Below are positions 10,339-18,354 of a DNA stretch of 64,000 bases, in pieces. The DNA lies in the NCBI GenBank assembly GCA_964387425.1, contig CAYLXP010000005.1, positions 4,117 to 68,116 on the forward strand. The letters run 5' to 3'. Every line of letters starts with the position of its first letter. Position 1 is the stretch's first letter. The DNA is from CAYLXP01 sp964387425. Its GTDB lineage: Bacteria > Verrucomicrobiota > Kiritimatiellia > UBA8416. The notes beneath the pieces were generated by a model. That model did not search any database and was not told the origin of the DNA. It saw only the letters and a list, made by a program, of their open reading frames with translations. The position numbers and the translations under genes were made by a program.

Positions 10339-11676
10339 TTACACGAGGCCCTGGTCAAGCATGGCGTCAGCCACCTTGACGAAGCCTGCGATGTTGGCGC
10401 CCATGACGTAGTTACCGGGCTGGCCGTATTCTTCGGCAGCGGCAACGCACTGTTCGTGGACGGCAACCATGATGCCGTTCAGCTTCTGGTCGACCTCTTC
10501 GCTGCTCCAGGACATACGCATCGAGTTCTGGCTCATCTCGAGACCGGAGGTGGCCACGCCGCCCGCGTTGGCTGCTTTGCCCGGTCCGTAGAGGATCTTC
10601 TTGTCGATGAACTGCTCGACGGCTTCCGGGGTGCTCGGCATGTTGGCGCCTTCGGACACGACGTAGCAGCCGTTCTCGAGCAGGGTCTTGGCGTCGCTGG
10701 CGTCGATCTCGTTCTGCGTGGCACTCGGGAATGCGCAGTCACACGGGATGCTCCACGGGCGCTGACCTTCGACGTAGGTTGCCTTGAACTGGTCCGCGTA
10801 CTCTTTGATGCGGCCGCGACGGACGTTCTTGAGGTCCATGACCCAAGCGAGCTTTTCAGCGTCGATGCCCTCGGGATCGTGGATGAAGCCGCCGGAATCG
10901 GACAGCGTCACGCACTTGCCGCCGAGCTGGTTGACTTTCTCGACCGTGTACTGTGCAACGTTTCCGGATCCGGATACGCAGCAGGTCTTGCCTTCATAGG
11001 TTTCGCCGCGCGTCTTGAGCATCTCTTCGGCAAAATAGACAGCGCCGTAGCCGGTAGCTTCCGGACGAATCAGGGAGCCGCCCCAGTTGAGGCCCTTGCC
11101 CGTCAGCACGCCGACAAACTCATTGCGGATGCGCTTGTACTGGCCGAACATGAAACCGATCTCGCGACCGCCCACGCCGATGTCACCGGCCGGGACGTCC
11201 GTGTCGCCGCCAATGTGACGCTGAAGCTCAGTCATGAAGGACTGGCAGAAACGCATGACTTCGGCGTCAGACTTGCCCTTGGGGTCAAAGTCGGAGCCGC
11301 CCTTGCCGCCGCCCATGGGGAGGGTCGTCAGGGAGTTCTTGAAGATCTGCTCGAAGCCGAGGAACTTCAGGATGCTCTGGTTGACGCTGGGGTGGAAGCG
11401 GAGGCCGCCCTTGTAGGGGCCGAGGGCGCTGTTGAATTCAAAACGGAAACCGCGGTTAACCTGGGCGTTGCCCTGGTCATCCAGCCACGGGACGCGGAAC
11501 ATGATCTGGCGCTCCGGCTCCGTGATACGTTCGAGGATGTTGGCCTCGACGTACTGTGGGTTCTTCTCCATGACGGGGCCGAGGGAGTCCAGGACTTCCT
11601 TGACGGCCTGCAGGAACTCCTGTTCCCCGGCGTTCCGACGCTGCACGACATCCCATGCGTTCTCGATTACTGACAT
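10339..11676 (-). CDS. gdhA: NADP-specific glutamate dehydrogenase
   Basis: The 445-residue hexameric-type GDH catalyses reductive amination of 2-oxoglutarate. The dimerisation/substrate domain has the signature around the catalytic lysine (LPMGGGKGGSDFDPKGKSD), preceded by GPYKGGLRFHPSVN. The dinucleotide-binding domain has CCVSGSGNVAQYTVEK. Length and sequence match biosynthetic NADP enzymes. AAGGAAAGG lies upstream of the ATG. A TATAAT with extended -10 and two GGCA..TGCC palindromes lie in the gap shared with the divergent nrpR gene, and two hairpins follow the stop. Together with GS/GOGAT this gives the cell both low- and high-ammonium assimilation routes. Confidence 0.97.
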   Translation of the reverse strand: MSVIENAWDVVQRRNAGEQEFLQAVKEVLDSLGPVMEKNPQYVEANILERITEPERQIMFRVPWLDDQGNAQVNRGFRFEFNSALGPYKGGLRFHPSVNQSILKFLGFEQIFKNSLTTLPMGGGKGGSDFDPKGKSDAEVMRFCQSFMTELQRHIGGDTDVPAGDIGVGGREIGFMFGQYKRIRNEFVGVLTGKGLNWGGSLIRPEATGYGAVYFAEEMLKTRGETYEGKTCCVSGSGNVAQYTVEKVNQLGGKCVTLSDSGGFIHDPEGIDAEKLAWVMDLKNVRRGRIKEYADQFKATYVEGQRPWSIPCDCAFPSATQNEIDASDAKTLLENGCYVVSEGANMPSTPEAVEQFIDKKILYGPGKAANAGGVATSGLEMSQNSMRMSWSSEEVDQKLNGIMVAVHEQCVAAAEEYGQPGNYVMGANIAGFVKVADAMLDQGLV

Positions 11677-11720
11677 TGCCTGTTTCCTTTCCTTGGTTGC
11701 TGCCGATTCTTCAGCAGTGT

Positions 11721-11734
11721 GGCAAAATGTTGCC
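11721..11734. promoter_or_regulatory. Palindrome in the gdhA leader, candidate NrpR operator
   Basis: GGCAAAATGTTGCC is a 5+4+5 inverted repeat about 24 bases downstream of the predicted gdhA -10 box, on the transcribed side. It shares GGCA..TGCC outer bases with the larger palindrome at 11808-11825. Placement suits a repressor. Binding by the adjacent NrpR is inferred. Confidence 0.4.
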
Positions 11735-11757
11735 GTCTATGATCAGTCAGGCATCCA

Positions 11758-11766
11758 ATTATATCA
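11758..11766 (-). promoter_or_regulatory. Extended -10 promoter element of gdhA
   Basis: On the minus strand the sequence reads TGATATAAT, a perfect TATAAT with the TGn extension. No good -35 box is present at 16-18 bases, as is usual for extended -10 promoters. Transcription would begin near 11751, leaving a ~75-base leader before the gdhA ATG. Confidence 0.55.
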
Positions 11767-11807
11767 AAGAAAAATGGCCAGAATGGGGTCGTGTAAATGG
11801 CTTTATA

Positions 11808-11825
11808 TACGGCAGAAATGCCGTA
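11808..11825. promoter_or_regulatory. Perfect 7+4+7 palindrome between gdhA and nrpR
   Basis: TACGGCAGAAATGCCGTA is a perfect inverted repeat with a 4-base centre in the divergent intergenic region. It lies about 60-75 bases upstream of the predicted gdhA start and overlaps the area expected for the nrpR -35 box (a GATAAT follows at 11833). Archaeal NrpR operators are described as short inverted repeats with a 6-base spacer, so the form is related but not identical. Confidence 0.45.
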
Positions 11826-11945
11826 ATACACGGATAATGATGTTGCAGTCATGCGGGGAAGCTACTAGAATTTCCGTGATTTGTGCTGCCAAAGCAGCGG
11901 CAATCCAAAACGGCAAGCAGCCCGAACTTTTTTGGGAGAAACCCC

Positions 11946-12968
11946 ATGGCTACAAAGGTTGACCGTGTACGAAATGCCATCCTTAAGGCATTGAGCGAAG
12001 ACGACGCTCCTGCCGGAGCGGCGAAACTGGCGGTGCGGCTGCGGGCGATGGGGTTGGACCCCCGTCCGCGAACGGTGCGGGCGCATCTGCTGGAGCTGGA
12101 CCGCGAGGGTCTAACGGTCATGGTAAGCCGACGGCAGGGGCGACGGTTGACGGATCGGGGGCGGCGCGAGCTGACCAATGCCGATGCATTCTCGAAGCTG
12201 GGTTTCGTGGCCGCCAAGGTGGATGACCTCGGGTACCGCATGTCCTACAGCACGCGTTCGGGGCGGGGGACGGTCGTCGCCAACATGGCATTGATTCGTG
12301 ACCGGGACCTTTCCCGCGCGCTTCTGAACGTGGTTCCCGCCTTCCGGGCCGGATTGTCGGTGAGTGATCAGATGGCCGTGGTGCGGGCAGGAGAGCAGAT
12401 CGGGGGATTCACGGTGCCGCTGGGGTCGGTTGTCCTGGCAACGATCTGTAGTGTCACGGTCAACGGGGTGCTGTTGTCGAGTGGAATCCCGGTGACATCC
12501 CGTTTTGGCGGCCTGCTCGAAATGCGCGATGGTGCTCCGATGCGCTTCGTGGACGTCATCGAGTACCGGGGCACCACGGTGGATCCGCTGGAAGTGTTCA
12601 TCGGGGCCGGCATGACGGAGGTCTCGCAGTGCGCGAAGACAGGCAGCGGGATTATCGGTGCGAGTTTTCGGGAGATTCCGGCCGGCGCAGCGGGATTGGC
12701 GCGGCGGGTACTGGCCCGCCTGCGGGAACGCGGCCTGGGCGGCGACCTGGCCTTCGGGGAGGGGAGTCTCCCACTGTTTGACATCCCGGTCACCGAAGGC
12801 CGGACCGGGCTGATCGTCATAGGTGGTCTCAACCCGCTGGCGGTGCTGCGGGAGGCGGGCATTCCGTCCACGACGCGTTCACTCTCAGGACTGGCCGACA
12901 TCTCGGCCTTCATGCCCTTTGAGGATGCCGCCATGCTCGGCAAACGCAGCTATCCGTACGTGGACTAG
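11946..12968 (+). CDS. NrpR-type nitrogen regulator (winged helix + DUF128 domain)
   Basis: The 340-residue protein begins with a winged-helix domain of the NrpR/RNase R type (residues ~6-70: RNAILKALSEDDAPAGAAKL, RTVRAHLLELDREGL, GRRLTDRGRREL). One DUF128/NrpR effector domain of about 250 residues follows (GTVVANMALI, VPAFRAGLSVSDQM, GTTVDPLEVFIGAGMTEV, GSGIIGASFREIPAGA). In methanogens NrpR represses nitrogen-assimilation genes and is released by 2-oxoglutarate; Methanococcus NrpR has two effector domains, this one has one. The ATG at 11946 is preceded by GGGAGA; a GTG 21 codons earlier lacks a ribosome site. Divergence from gdhA argues that it controls ammonium assimilation. Confidence 0.85.
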   Translation: MATKVDRVRNAILKALSEDDAPAGAAKLAVRLRAMGLDPRPRTVRAHLLELDREGLTVMVSRRQGRRLTDRGRRELTNADAFSKLGFVAAKVDDLGYRMSYSTRSGRGTVVANMALIRDRDLSRALLNVVPAFRAGLSVSDQMAVVRAGEQIGGFTVPLGSVVLATICSVTVNGVLLSSGIPVTSRFGGLLEMRDGAPMRFVDVIEYRGTTVDPLEVFIGAGMTEVSQCAKTGSGIIGASFREIPAGAAGLARRVLARLRERGLGGDLAFGEGSLPLFDIPVTEGRTGLIVIGGLNPLAVLREAGIPSTTRSLSGLADISAFMPFEDAAMLGKRSYPYVD

Positions 12969-12973
12969 GAGAA

Positions 12974-13015
12974 AAGGCTGAAACGCTGAAACGCTGAAAA
13001 TCTGAAGTGGGAAAC
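12974..13015. repeat. CTGAAACG-type simple dispersed repeat
   Basis: GGCTGAAACGCTGAAACGCTG and onward is a run of near-identical 9-base units. A related run overlaps the 3' end of prfB at about 24240-24272. The remainder of the gap to purF holds no gene. Confidence 0.45.
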
Positions 13016-13152
13016 TGGAGATAACTGAGACGGCGTTTATCTACAATGTGTAAAGGTTTCTTGCTTTTGGGGGCATTGCAGATTGCAGCCCATAATTGAC
13101 CGTGGTAGTGTCCTATTTTACCTACACTGCCAGCGCAGGAGGACGGACTTTC

Positions 13153-14604
13153 ATGAGCGTCTGTGAGTTCCCCGAATCGGTCGTTGACGACCGCCCACAC
13201 GAGTATTGCGGCGTCTTTGGTGTGTATGGTCTGCCGGAGGCGGCAGCTGCCATCTACAAGGGATTATTCAGTCTGCAGCACCGGGGCCAGGAGGGGGCCG
13301 GGATCGTCGTTGCCGACGGTCAGAAGGTCCGCTCGACCAAGGGGCAGGGGCTGGTCAGCGAGGTGTTCTCGGACCAGGACTGGTCCGGCCTTGCGGGCCA
13401 CCTTGGCATTGGCCACGTACGCTATTCGACGACGGGGTCAACCCGCATCCAGAACGTGCAGCCGCTCGTGGCGGAGTGCGTTGATGGGATCTGGTCGGTT
13501 GCCCACAATGGAAACCTGGTGAACGCGGAGCGTCTCCGCCAGATGTACCAGGAGGCCGGCGCCATTTTCCAGACCAGCACGGACAGCGAGGTGCTTGTCC
13601 ACCTGCTGGCGGATCCGATGTACCGGTCCCGTCCCCGCCGCGTGGCGCGGGCGTTGGCCGAGCTGCAGGGGTCGTTCTGTTTTCTGCTTATGACTCGCAA
13701 CTGCATGATGGCGGCCCGCGACCCACATGGCTTCCGTCCACTGTCGATCGGCAAGCTGGGCGATGCCTATGTCGTGGCCAGCGAAACCTGTGCACTGGAC
13801 CAGGTCGGCGCCACGTTCTTGCGCGATGTGGAGCCGGGCGAGTTGCTGATCTTCGATGAAACCGGCATGCACAGCTCGATCTTCAACGAGGTGGCGGATT
13901 CCTCCGAACAGGCCCGCTGCATTTTCGAGATGGTCTACTTTGCCCGACCGGACAGCCGGGTGTTTGGTAAGAACGTGCATTCGGTTCGCGAGGCCTACGG
14001 CAAACGGTTGGCCGAAGAGCATCCGGTGGATGCCGACATCGTCATTGCGATCCCGGATAGCGGCAATTCAGCTGCGCTGGGGTACTCCGTGGGTAGCGGC
14101 CTTCCGCTTGAGCACGGCTTCATTCGTAACCACTATGTTGGGCGGACCTTCATTATGCCGGAGCAGGATGAGCGGGCAAAAGGGGTCGATATGAAGCTGG
14201 CCGTCCTGCCGGAGGTGGTCAGGGGCAAGCGGGTTGTGGTTGTGGACGACTCAATCGTGCGCGGGACGACTGCCCGCCGGCGTGTGATTCGCCTGCGCGA
14301 GGCGGGGGCGAAAGAGGTGCATGTGCGGATTTCGTGTCCTCCGATCACAAATCCCTGTTTCTTCGGAATCGATTTTCCTACGAGCGAGGAGCTGGTAGCC
14401 GGTACGATGGATGTCGAGTCGATACGGAAGTTCATTGAGGCAGACACACTTGGGTATCTTAGCCTGGAAGGCCTCTTCTCCCCGTTTGAGAAGGCAAAAG
14501 GCTTCTGCGCGGCCTGCTTTGACGGGAAATACCCGACCGACGTCAGCGGTATTCGCGGCAAACACGCGTTGGAGCGGAGTTCAGAGCTCGAACTGAATCT
14601 CTGA
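13153..14604 (+). CDS. purF: Amidophosphoribosyltransferase (canonical)
   Basis: The 483-residue enzyme makes 5-phosphoribosylamine from PRPP and glutamine, the first committed step of purine synthesis. An 18-residue propeptide precedes the catalytic Cys19 in HEYCGVFGVYG, so the protein is self-processed like Bacillus PurF. The glutaminase domain has HRGQEGAGI and YSTTGST; the PRPP loop is VVVDDSIVRGTT. Fe-S ligands are present at ARCIFEMVYF, NPCFFGIDFP and GFCAACFDG. The ATG at 13153 is nine bases after AGGAGG, so earlier in-frame starts are unlikely. It is the complete counterpart of the cysteine-less paralogue at 6127-7545. Confidence 0.96.
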   Translation: MSVCEFPESVVDDRPHEYCGVFGVYGLPEAAAAIYKGLFSLQHRGQEGAGIVVADGQKVRSTKGQGLVSEVFSDQDWSGLAGHLGIGHVRYSTTGSTRIQNVQPLVAECVDGIWSVAHNGNLVNAERLRQMYQEAGAIFQTSTDSEVLVHLLADPMYRSRPRRVARALAELQGSFCFLLMTRNCMMAARDPHGFRPLSIGKLGDAYVVASETCALDQVGATFLRDVEPGELLIFDETGMHSSIFNEVADSSEQARCIFEMVYFARPDSRVFGKNVHSVREAYGKRLAEEHPVDADIVIAIPDSGNSAALGYSVGSGLPLEHGFIRNHYVGRTFIMPEQDERAKGVDMKLAVLPEVVRGKRVVVVDDSIVRGTTARRRVIRLREAGAKEVHVRISCPPITNPCFFGIDFPTSEELVAGTMDVESIRKFIEADTLGYLSLEGLFSPFEKAKGFCAACFDGKYPTDVSGIRGKHALERSSELELNL

Positions 14605-14605
14605 C

Positions 14606-14680
14606 GTGAGACTTCCTTACCAATTTACGGGCTTAAAGCCCGAACTACAAACGCCTGCTGTATGTAGCAACCCGGGTGGG
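14606..14680 (+). repeat. Dispersed repeat family C, truncated copy 2
   Basis: GACTTCCTTACCAATTTACGG and the ACGGGCTTAAAGCCCG hairpin match family C copy 1, followed by ATGTAGCAACCCG. The second half of the element is missing. It begins right after the purF stop, and its hairpin could act as the purF terminator. Confidence 0.6.
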
Positions 14681-14753
14681 GCGGGCTACCACAGGTTGTA
14701 ATAGGATGGATTTGTGTATACACCGACAGCTCCATCTGCACGGTTTTACACCC

Positions 14754-14782
14754 TTGACTTGGCTAGTGCCGCTCCCTATCCT
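14754..14782 (+). promoter_or_regulatory. Sigma-70-type promoter upstream of the ispD-like gene
   Basis: TTGACT and TATCCT are separated by exactly 17 bases. Transcription would start near 14790, leaving a leader of about 95 bases before the ATG at 14884. The leader contains CAGGT-TTG-ACCTG and an imperfect ACGATTCAC/GTGAGTCGT hairpin. Confidence 0.5.
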
Positions 14783-14883
14783 TAGCCCGTGAGCGCAGGT
14801 TTGACCTGTCCATGTCTGGGGGCGTACACGATTCACCTCTCGTGAGTCGTCAAGGGGCTTTTGCGTTCACGTCAGGAGAATGA

Positions 14884-15561
14884 ATGAATTACGGACTGGT
14901 TGTGGCGGCGGGAAAAGCCGGCAAAATGGGTGGAAACGTGGACCGGGCTTTTCTGAGCCTGGGACCAAGGCCGGTCTTGGCCTATTCGCTGCTTGCCTTT
15001 GAGGCTTGTGAGGATATTGATGGCGTGATCGTGGTGGTCCGCAAGGATCGCGTTGACGGCGCCGGCAGCATGGCGCAGCTCTTTGGCTGCTCCAAGGTGA
15101 TGAAAGTGATTCCCGGTGCCGCTCTCCGGCAGACGTCGGTTCTTAACGGCCTCAAGGCCATGCCCGAAGACGCGAAGTTCGTCACTATCCACGAAGCGTC
15201 CCGCCCCTGTATAACTCCCGAGATGATTTCCGAGACACTCCAGGCCGCCAAGCGTGGTGGCGCGGCGGCTGTAGCTCTCAAGATCAGTGATGCCGTCGTG
15301 CACTCCGAGCGTGGAACGACCGTGGCGAAATCGGTGGACAATTCCAAGCTCTGGTCGGTGCAGACACCGCAAAGTTTCAAGGTTGACGTTCTCAAGAGGG
15401 CTGTTAACAATCTGGCAACGAAGAAAAAGTCGGTCGTGGATGAAGCAACCGCGGTCGAGCTGCTGGGGGAATCCGTGCGCCTGGTGCCGGGATCTCCCAT
15501 GAATATTAAGATAGCGACTGCAGATGACCTGCCTCTGGCGGCGACTCTGCTTAAGCTTTAG
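14884..15561 (+). CDS. IspD-like nucleotidyltransferase with altered active-site residues
   Basis: The 225-residue protein aligns over its full length with 2-C-methyl-D-erythritol 4-phosphate cytidylyltransferase (MEP pathway): VAAGKAGKMGG at the nucleotide loop, TIHEASRPCI, SVQTPQSFKVDVL and NIKIATADDLPLA. Compared with E. coli IspD, the nucleotide-loop Arg20 is Lys, the PKQ lysine (Lys27) is Arg, Asp106 is Glu, Thr140 is Ala and Arg157 is Asn, while Arg109 and Lys213 are kept. Several changes are conservative, but the set is unusual. It may be a divergent IspD or act on another sugar/polyol phosphate. AGGAG precedes the ATG. The phosphoesterase gene follows 14 bases downstream. Confidence 0.75.
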   Translation: MNYGLVVAAGKAGKMGGNVDRAFLSLGPRPVLAYSLLAFEACEDIDGVIVVVRKDRVDGAGSMAQLFGCSKVMKVIPGAALRQTSVLNGLKAMPEDAKFVTIHEASRPCITPEMISETLQAAKRGGAAAVALKISDAVVHSERGTTVAKSVDNSKLWSVQTPQSFKVDVLKRAVNNLATKKKSVVDEATAVELLGESVRLVPGSPMNIKIATADDLPLAATLLKL

Positions 15562-15575
15562 AGGGTTCGCGGGCA

Positions 15576-16307
15576 ATGAAAGGCAAGAAATACGCCATCC
15601 TGGGCGATATCCATTCGAACTGGGAGGCACTCAGCGCCGTCTTGGAGGATGCCGAGGCGAATGGTGTAAATACGTACATTTGCGTAGGGGACATCGTTGG
15701 CTACAACGCGAACCCGTCGGAGTGTCTCGAGAAGATCCGGGAGCTCTGCGTCGCCGTGGTGCGCGGGAACCACGATCATTACGTATCGCACGATGAATGC
15801 CTCGAGGATTTCCATCCCCTGGCCGCAAACGTGATCGACTGGACTCGGCGTCAGCTCTCGCGCGAGCAGATCCAGTACCTGCGGAATCTGCGGCTCAGCC
15901 AGATGGTGGACGGATTCACGATCGTTCACAGCACGCTGGACATGCCCGAGAAGTGGGGCTACGTGTTGGATACGCTCGATGCCGAGGCGAATTTCAACTA
16001 CCAGACGTCATCAGTCTGCTTCCACGGCCACACCCATGTGCCGGTCGTCTTTGAGCGCCAGGGACGGGTGATTCGCAGCAGCTTTACGACGTACCGGACG
16101 ACGCTTGGGCGCAAGTGTTTCGTCAACACCGGTAGCGTTGGCCAGCCGCGCGACGGCGACCCGCGGGCGGCCTACATCATCTACGATCCGGGCCAGCGGC
16201 GCGTTGAGCTGCGCCGCGTTCCCTACGATATCGTGGCCACGCAGCGCAAGATTGCGGAGGCGGGACTCCCCGACCGCCTGGCGAAGCGCCTCGACTACGG
16301 CAAGTAA
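15576..16307 (+). CDS. Calcineurin-like metallophosphoesterase
   Basis: The 243-residue protein has the metallophosphatase motifs in order: GDIHSNWEAL (metal ligands), GDIVGYNANP, GNHDHY, and CFHGHTHVPVVF near residue 150. NTGSVGQPRDGDPRAAY is typical of the subfamily containing diadenosine-tetraphosphatase-like and YfcE-like enzymes. It has no signal peptide, so it acts in the cytoplasm. It is 14 bases downstream of the ispD-like gene and probably co-transcribed. The substrate cannot be told from sequence. Confidence 0.85.
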   Translation: MKGKKYAILGDIHSNWEALSAVLEDAEANGVNTYICVGDIVGYNANPSECLEKIRELCVAVVRGNHDHYVSHDECLEDFHPLAANVIDWTRRQLSREQIQYLRNLRLSQMVDGFTIVHSTLDMPEKWGYVLDTLDAEANFNYQTSSVCFHGHTHVPVVFERQGRVIRSSFTTYRTTLGRKCFVNTGSVGQPRDGDPRAAYIIYDPGQRRVELRRVPYDIVATQRKIAEAGLPDRLAKRLDYGK

Positions 16308-16410
16308 TCTTGACTTTCCGGTGTGGGGCGGGTATAAACGCAGCTTCTGCGGATTTCAGTAGCAACTGAACCAGAAGTTTTGTGACCCAAACATACAGAA
16401 GGAGACAATC

Positions 16411-16581
16411 ATGGCCTACGTAATCTCTGACGAATGCACCAAGTGCGGCGCCTGTGTAGCAGCTTGCCCGTCCGAAGCGATCGCTGAAGGCGACGACAAG
16501 TACGTGATCGATGCGGATGCCTGCGTGGACTGCGGTCTTTGCGAAGGCGAGTGCCCCGTTGAGGCTATCAGCGCCGGCTAG
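16411..16581 (+). CDS. Two-cluster 4Fe-4S ferredoxin
   Basis: This 56-residue clostridial-type ferredoxin has two CxxCxxCxxxC motifs: Cys9, 12, 15, 19 and Cys38, 41, 44, 48, each followed by proline after the last cysteine as is usual. AAGGAGA precedes the ATG. A strong terminator follows, so it appears to be a single-gene unit. The radical SAM gene just downstream could be one recipient of its electrons, but that is only suggested by position. Confidence 0.95.
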   Translation: MAYVISDECTKCGACVAACPSEAIAEGDDKYVIDADACVDCGLCEGECPVEAISAG

Positions 16582-16634
16582 ACTGGTCATTTATCATTGG
16601 CCATCGGGAGATGGTCAGTGATGCGACTTATCGA

Positions 16635-16670
16635 GGGCCGCGTGGTTTGACAGAACCGCGCGGCCCTTTT
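16635..16670 (+). terminator. Rho-independent terminator of the ferredoxin gene
   Basis: GGGCCGCGTGGTT and AACCGCGCGGCCC form a 13-bp stem with one G-U pair, followed by TTTT. It lies about 55 bases after the ferredoxin stop and just before the radical SAM gene. Confidence 0.9.
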
Positions 16671-16692
16671 CTTAGAAGCGCAGGTCAGCGTT

Positions 16693-17628
16693 ATGAGCTA
16701 TCGGTATCTGTTTGGACCCGTCCCGTCGCGGCGATTTGGCCGTTCGTTGGGGGTTGACCTGGTTCCGGCCAAGACCTGCAGCTTTAACTGCCCCTTCTGC
16801 GAGGTAGGGGAAACCACGGTCTCCACCCTGGAACGTGCGGAATACGTGCCCACCGACGCCGTCATCGATGAGATCCGGCAGTGGCTGGAACAGGACGGAG
16901 CGGCCGATGTGATCACGCTGGCGGGCTCCGGCGAGCCGACCCTGCATTCGCGTTTCGGCGAGATCATCGATGCCATCCGCGCGAGCTGTGAGATCCCGAT
17001 TGTCCTGCTGACCAACAGTTCCATGCTGCATCTGCCCGAGGTGCAGGAGGCCGCCGCCAAGGCCAGCATTGTCAAAGGATCGCTCAGTGCCTGGGACGAG
17101 GCTTCCTTCCGTCGCGTCAACCATCCGGCTGCCGGATTGGCGCTGGCATCGATTGTTGATGGGCTGCGCGAATTCCGTGCATGCTTCTCCGGGCAGCTCT
17201 GGATCGAGGTCTTCATCATGCGCGGCGTGAATAACGATCCAGCCGGCGTGGCAAAGATCGCGGCGCTCGTAGAGACGCTTGCCCCGGATGTCGTCCAGCT
17301 CAACACCGTGGTTCGGCCACCGGCCTGCGGCTCGACAGAAGCGGTTGAGCGCGAGGCACTTGAGGCCCTTGCTCCGCTCTTCACGCCCCCGGCGGAGATC
17401 ATCGCCCGATTCGAGTCCGGCCAGTCGACGGCACGCCCGTCAGACGTCACGGTTCAGCAGATTGAGGCCATGCTCGAGCGGCGCCCCTGTACGCTCGGGG
17501 ATATCGCGGGGGCTTGTGACATCGATGCCGATACGGCGCAGCGCCTGGTGCACGCGCTCGAAGCGGCGGGGACGATTCATCCCGTGGAACGCAGCGACGG
17601 GACCTACTACGCGACGGGGCAACCATGA
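16693..17628 (+). CDS. Radical SAM protein (COG0731-like)
   Basis: The 311-residue protein opens with the family signature FGPVPSRRFGRSLGVDLVP and has the radical-SAM cluster C29-xxx-C33-xx-C36. LAGSGEPTLH and NSSMLHLPEV follow, as in the subfamily related to wyosine-forming enzymes but without known substrate. The last ~65 residues look like a winged-helix domain (TVQQIEAMLERRPCTLGDIA). The next gene starts within its stop codon (ATGA overlap), so translation is coupled. The target molecule is unknown. Confidence 0.85.
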   Translation: MSYRYLFGPVPSRRFGRSLGVDLVPAKTCSFNCPFCEVGETTVSTLERAEYVPTDAVIDEIRQWLEQDGAADVITLAGSGEPTLHSRFGEIIDAIRASCEIPIVLLTNSSMLHLPEVQEAAAKASIVKGSLSAWDEASFRRVNHPAAGLALASIVDGLREFRACFSGQLWIEVFIMRGVNNDPAGVAKIAALVETLAPDVVQLNTVVRPPACGSTEAVEREALEALAPLFTPPAEIIARFESGQSTARPSDVTVQQIEAMLERRPCTLGDIAGACDIDADTAQRLVHALEAAGTIHPVERSDGTYYATGQP

Positions 17629-18248
17629 GTGATGCTATCCTGATCTTTGATTTTGACGGAACGATCGCCGACACGCACCACTACGCCGTGCATATCGCCA
17701 ACCGGCTTGCGCCGGAGTATGGCTACAGGCAGATGGAGTGGGAGGATGTCGAACGACTGCGAGATAAGACCGCCAAGGAGATCATTGAACACCTTGGCGT
17801 TCCCATCTTGAAGATCCCGGCCATCCTGGCGCGTGCGAAGCATGAGTTCCATAAAGGAATCGATGATGTCCACCTGATCGATGGGTTGCACGATGTTCTG
17901 CATGAGCTACATCGCCTGGGCGTTCTGATGGGGATTGTCTCTTCCAACGCTGCGAAGAATATCGACCGCTTTCTCTCAAACCATGACCTGAAGATCTTCG
18001 ACTTCCTGCATGGCACCAAGCGAGTCTGGAGCAAGCACCATTCGCTCGAGAAGCTGATTAAGCGGCGCGGTTTTGAGCGGGAACGCGTTTTCTACGTGGG
18101 AGATGAGACACGCGACATCTCGGCCGCAAAGAAGAGCGGAGTTCGCGGCGTATCCGTGACATGGGGCTACAACTCGGCCAAAGTCCTTTCCGAGCACTCT
18201 CCCGACTATCTGATTGAGACGCCTTCCGAGCTGCTGCAGTTTGCCTGA
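17625..18248 (+). CDS. HAD-superfamily phosphatase (phosphoglycolate-phosphatase-like)
   Basis: The 207-residue protein has the HAD motifs: I, FDFDGTIADT; II, GIVSSN; III, lysine near LEKLIKRRG; IV, VFYVGDETRDISAAKKSG. A helical cap lies between motifs I and II, as in phosphoglycolate phosphatase and related enzymes. It overlaps the radical SAM gene by four bases. The exact substrate is not identifiable; damage or by-product removal is a common role in this family. Confidence 0.85.
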   Translation: MSDAILIFDFDGTIADTHHYAVHIANRLAPEYGYRQMEWEDVERLRDKTAKEIIEHLGVPILKIPAILARAKHEFHKGIDDVHLIDGLHDVLHELHRLGVLMGIVSSNAAKNIDRFLSNHDLKIFDFLHGTKRVWSKHHSLEKLIKRRGFERERVFYVGDETRDISAAKKSGVRGVSVTWGYNSAKVLSEHSPDYLIETPSELLQFA

Positions 18249-18354
18249 GGGAGACGGTCAACGCCACAGAAGTACCGCTTTTGGGCTGGTTATTGGGGGC
18301 GGGGTGCCTTAATCTTCGGGGCCATTTTACACCATTTTTCTGGAGCTATATCGC

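Noticed and set aside
10303..11673. Long open frame on the plus strand opposite gdhA (456 codons)
   Set aside because: It mirrors the high-GC gdhA gene, has no recognisable domain, no ribosome site, and gdhA is unmistakable on the other strand.
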